Origin: Candidatus Iainarchaeum sp.
GTDB lineage: Archaea > Iainarchaeota > Iainarchaeia > Iainarchaeales > JAXPJC01
NCBI GenBank assembly: GCA_018304445.1
Contig: JAGVWD010000043.1
Coordinates: 1-6,959, forward strand
Direction of reading: 5' to 3'
Length of the DNA: 6,959 nucleotides
Below, piece after piece: positions 5,809 through 6,959 of the stretch. The notes under the pieces are model-generated. The model saw only the letters and a list, made by a program, of their open reading frames with translations, ran no database searches and was not told the DNA's origin. The position numbers were made by a program, and so were the translations under genes. How positions within the stretch are numbered: the first letter of the stretch is position 1; each line of letters begins with the position of its first letter.

Positions 5809-5844
5809 TAATTATGTTTTTATTGCTTTGTTTCCCCTATTTTT
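5809..5844 (+). promoter_or_regulatory. Oligo-T termination region and possible ferredoxin-operon promoter
   Basis: After the PIN stop codon come T-runs at 5817-5821 and 5840-5844, typical of archaeal oligo-T termination without a hairpin. TTAATTAT at 5809-5816 could be the TATA box of the ferredoxin operon, placing the transcription start near 5840 and making that mRNA nearly leaderless; no Shine-Dalgarno is seen before the ferredoxin, in agreement. The two roles overlap in the same 50 nt. Confidence 0.35.
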
Positions 5845-6036
5845 ATGATTTTTATGGGCGTTTCTGTAAATAGGGAGAAATGCTGCTACTGCGGCGCATG
5901 CGTAGCGGTCTGCCCGAAAAACTGCATAGAACTTGATGAGGTGCGCATTGAGATTGATAACAGCAAATGCATTGACTGCCTTGCGTGCATCCGCATGTGC
6001 CCCGTGGGCGCGCTGGGCAAAATTGAGAAGAAGTGA
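5845..6036 (+). CDS. 2[4Fe-4S] ferredoxin (63 aa)
   Basis: There are two complete cluster motifs of the C-x2-C-x2-C-x3-C-P type: Cys13, 16, 19, 23 and Cys42, 45, 48, 52, each followed by Pro. This is the classic clostridial-type 2[4Fe-4S] ferredoxin at the usual length of about 60 aa. Two further cysteines (14 and 27) are not part of the motifs. The start may be the ATG at 5845 or, 9 nt on, at 5854 (MGVSVNREKCC), which better fits family N-termini. It heads a tricistron with 4-nt gaps, ending in a geranylgeranyl-reductase-type flavoprotein. In Methanosarcina acetivorans a ferredoxin encoded beside such a reductase is needed for full lipid saturation, so the same donor role is inferred here. 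Confidence 0.9.
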   Translation: MIFMGVSVNREKCCYCGACVAVCPKNCIELDEVRIEIDNSKCIDCLACIRMCPVGALGKIEKK

Positions 6037-6040
6037 GAGA

Positions 6041-6238
6041 ATGCCGGTTGTGAGAATTGATATGCTCCCTAGGAGCAAAAAGGAAAAGGAAAAATTGATT
6101 GAGGGGGTTATTGAAGCAGTTGCAAAAACCCTGAAAATTGAAAGGGATTGGGTGAGAGTGGTCATTGATGAAATTCCCGCAGAAAATTGGGGCGTTGATG
6201 GAAAGCAGCTTTCTGAATTGATGAAGAAAAAAAAGTGA
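6041..6238 (+). CDS. 4-oxalocrotonate tautomerase family protein (65 aa)
   Basis: The start at 6041 (MPVVRIDMLPRSKKEKEKLI) leaves Pro as the first residue after Met removal, the catalytic base of the tautomerase superfamily. GTGA at 6033-6036 precedes it. The C-terminal half, RVVIDEIPAENWGVDGK, is the typical 4-OT signature. In Pro1 numbering the Arg of the first loop is Arg10 rather than the canonical Arg11, because the loop is one residue shorter; Arg38 and Trp49 take the places of Arg39 and Phe50. The usual length is about 62 aa and the family forms hexamers. It lies between ferredoxin and reductase genes with 4-nt gaps, so cotranscription is very likely. Substrate unknown; the Lys-rich tail (MKKKK) is unremarkable. 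Longer upstream in-frame starts lie inside the ferredoxin gene and are rejected. Confidence 0.85.
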   Translation: MPVVRIDMLPRSKKEKEKLIEGVIEAVAKTLKIERDWVRVVIDEIPAENWGVDGKQLSELMKKKK

Positions 6239-6239
6239 T
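6235..6239 (+). promoter_or_regulatory. Ribosome binding site GTGAT for the reductase
   Basis: GTGAT overlaps the tautomerase stop codon and lies 3 nt before the ATG at 6243. It matches part of the archaeal GGTGATC consensus and supports translation coupled to the upstream gene. Confidence 0.45.
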
Positions 6240-6242
6240 TGC

Positions 6243-6959
6243 ATGGAAGAATACGATGTAATAATTATCGGCGCAGGGCCCGCAGGCCTTAATGCTGCAA
6301 CAAAGCTCGCTGAAAGGAAAATCAATGTTCTTGTCCTTGACAGGAAGCAGGAAATTGGTTGTCCGAAGCGCTGCGCAGAAGGCCTGGGATTGGGATGGTT
6401 CAAGCGCCTTGGATTGAAGCCCAGCAAGGAATGGGCTGTTATGCCGATTTACGGCGCTGCATTGTATGCGCCATCAGGGAAAAGCGTTGTACTGCACTCA
6501 AAGAAAATTGCGGGATATGTGCTTGAGAGAAAAATGTTTGAGAAGGCGCTTGCGATTGATGCTGTAAAAAAAGGCGCGAAAATAAGGCTGAAGAGCAATG
6601 TGAAAAGCGCGGAAAGGCGCGATGGGAAAGTCATTCTGGATGTGAATGAGCTGGGTGAAATTAAGCAATACTCCGCTCCGCTGATAATTGCATGCGACGG
6701 GATTGATTCGCGCATTTCGCGCATGCTTGGATTGGATACGACAAACAAATTGCCTGATGTGGATTCGGGCTTCCAGTATGAATTAACAGGCATTGACGGA
6801 TATGATGAGAAATTGCTGCACCTTTATTTCGGGAATGAAATCGCATGTCGTGGGTATTTGTGGATATTCCCGAAGCGCAAGGGCACTGCAAACGTTGGAA
6901 TAGGTATTGCGGGCTATGAGGCAAAAACAGCAAAATATTACCTTGACAAATTCATTGCC
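6243..6959 (+). CDS. Geranylgeranyl reductase family flavoprotein (3' end missing)
   Basis: 239 codons are present and the frame is open to the window edge. The FAD-binding Rossmann motif is GAGPAG at 10-15 (DVIIIGAGPAG), with Asp33 ending the second strand. CAEGLG at 44-49 fits the conserved Cys-containing loop of archaeal geranylgeranyl reductases. The second FAD motif is CDGIDSRISR at 151-160, and GYLWIFPK at 204-211 matches the YxWxFP substrate-cavity motif. Family length is about 390-410 aa, so roughly the last 40% is missing. Known role: stepwise reduction of double bonds in geranylgeranyl chains of archaeal ether lipids, with electrons from reduced ferredoxin or another donor. The adjacent ferredoxin makes that donor likely. 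A reductase acting on another polyprenyl compound is the main alternative. Confidence 0.9.
   Translation, partial: MEEYDVIIIGAGPAGLNAATKLAERKINVLVLDRKQEIGCPKRCAEGLGLGWFKRLGLKPSKEWAVMPIYGAALYAPSGKSVVLHSKKIAGYVLERKMFEKALAIDAVKKGAKIRLKSNVKSAERRDGKVILDVNELGEIKQYSAPLIIACDGIDSRISRMLGLDTTNKLPDVDSGFQYELTGIDGYDEKLLHLYFGNEIACRGYLWIFPKRKGTANVGIGIAGYEAKTAKYYLDKFIA

Noticed and set aside
5852..6427. 191-codon open frame on the minus strand across the ferredoxin, tautomerase and reductase genes
   Set aside because: It lies opposite three genes with firm family motifs, is rich in Pro, Arg and Cys as antisense frames often are, and has no domain.
6449..6933. Two minus-strand frames opposite the reductase
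   Set aside because: The reductase frame is open throughout and carries all expected FAD motifs; these are shadows.
1..6959. CRISPR array, tRNA or rRNA genes, insertion sequence
   Set aside because: No spaced identical repeats, no cloverleaf or CCA-ended sequence, no rRNA-like stretch and no transposase motif were seen on either strand by eye.

Overview
The window is archaeal. The evidence is: several proteins with class III (type IV prepilin-like) signal peptides, GGTG/GTGA-type Shine-Dalgarno sites, TATA-like boxes close to start codons, an archaeal geranylgeranyl-reductase-type flavoprotein used in ether-lipid saturation, and an AbrB/PIN toxin-antitoxin pair. The small ferredoxin and the cluster of KGQ-type pilin-like proteins suggest a DPANN lineage (Diapherotrites or Micrarchaeota-like), but this assignment is tentative and rests on recognition only.

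Left block (1-3753, minus strand). One operon-like run starts at an AT-rich promoter near 3790 and is read leftwards. It encodes a 473-aa secreted, pilin-anchored Ig-like protein, then four smaller pilin-like proteins of 130, 162, about 143 and about 283 aa, with gaps of 9 nt or less or with overlaps. A last gene, cut by the window edge, has its own ribosome binding site. Each of the five complete proteins begins with a short basic segment ending in Lys-Gly and then a hydrophobic helix. Together they look like the subunits of a pilus or other surface appendage.

Middle block (3863-5793, plus strand). Divergent to the pilin operon is a transglutaminase-fold protein that keeps the catalytic His and Asp but has Asp where the catalytic Cys is expected. 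An AT-rich stretch follows. It holds a basic helical-repeat protein split by a single-base frameshift in an A-run, then an AbrB-family antitoxin and an overlapping PIN-domain toxin preceded by an inverted-repeat operator candidate. Composition and codon use suggest this stretch was acquired.

Right block (5845-6959, plus strand). A tight tricistron encodes a 2[4Fe-4S] ferredoxin, a 4-oxalocrotonate-tautomerase-family protein and a geranylgeranyl-reductase-family flavoprotein (3' end outside the window), with 4-nt gaps. The ferredoxin is the probable electron donor to the reductase for saturating isoprenoid chains of membrane lipids. The role of the tautomerase-like protein there is unknown.

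No tRNA, rRNA, CRISPR array or insertion sequence was seen, and no gene-free stretch exceeds about 110 nt.
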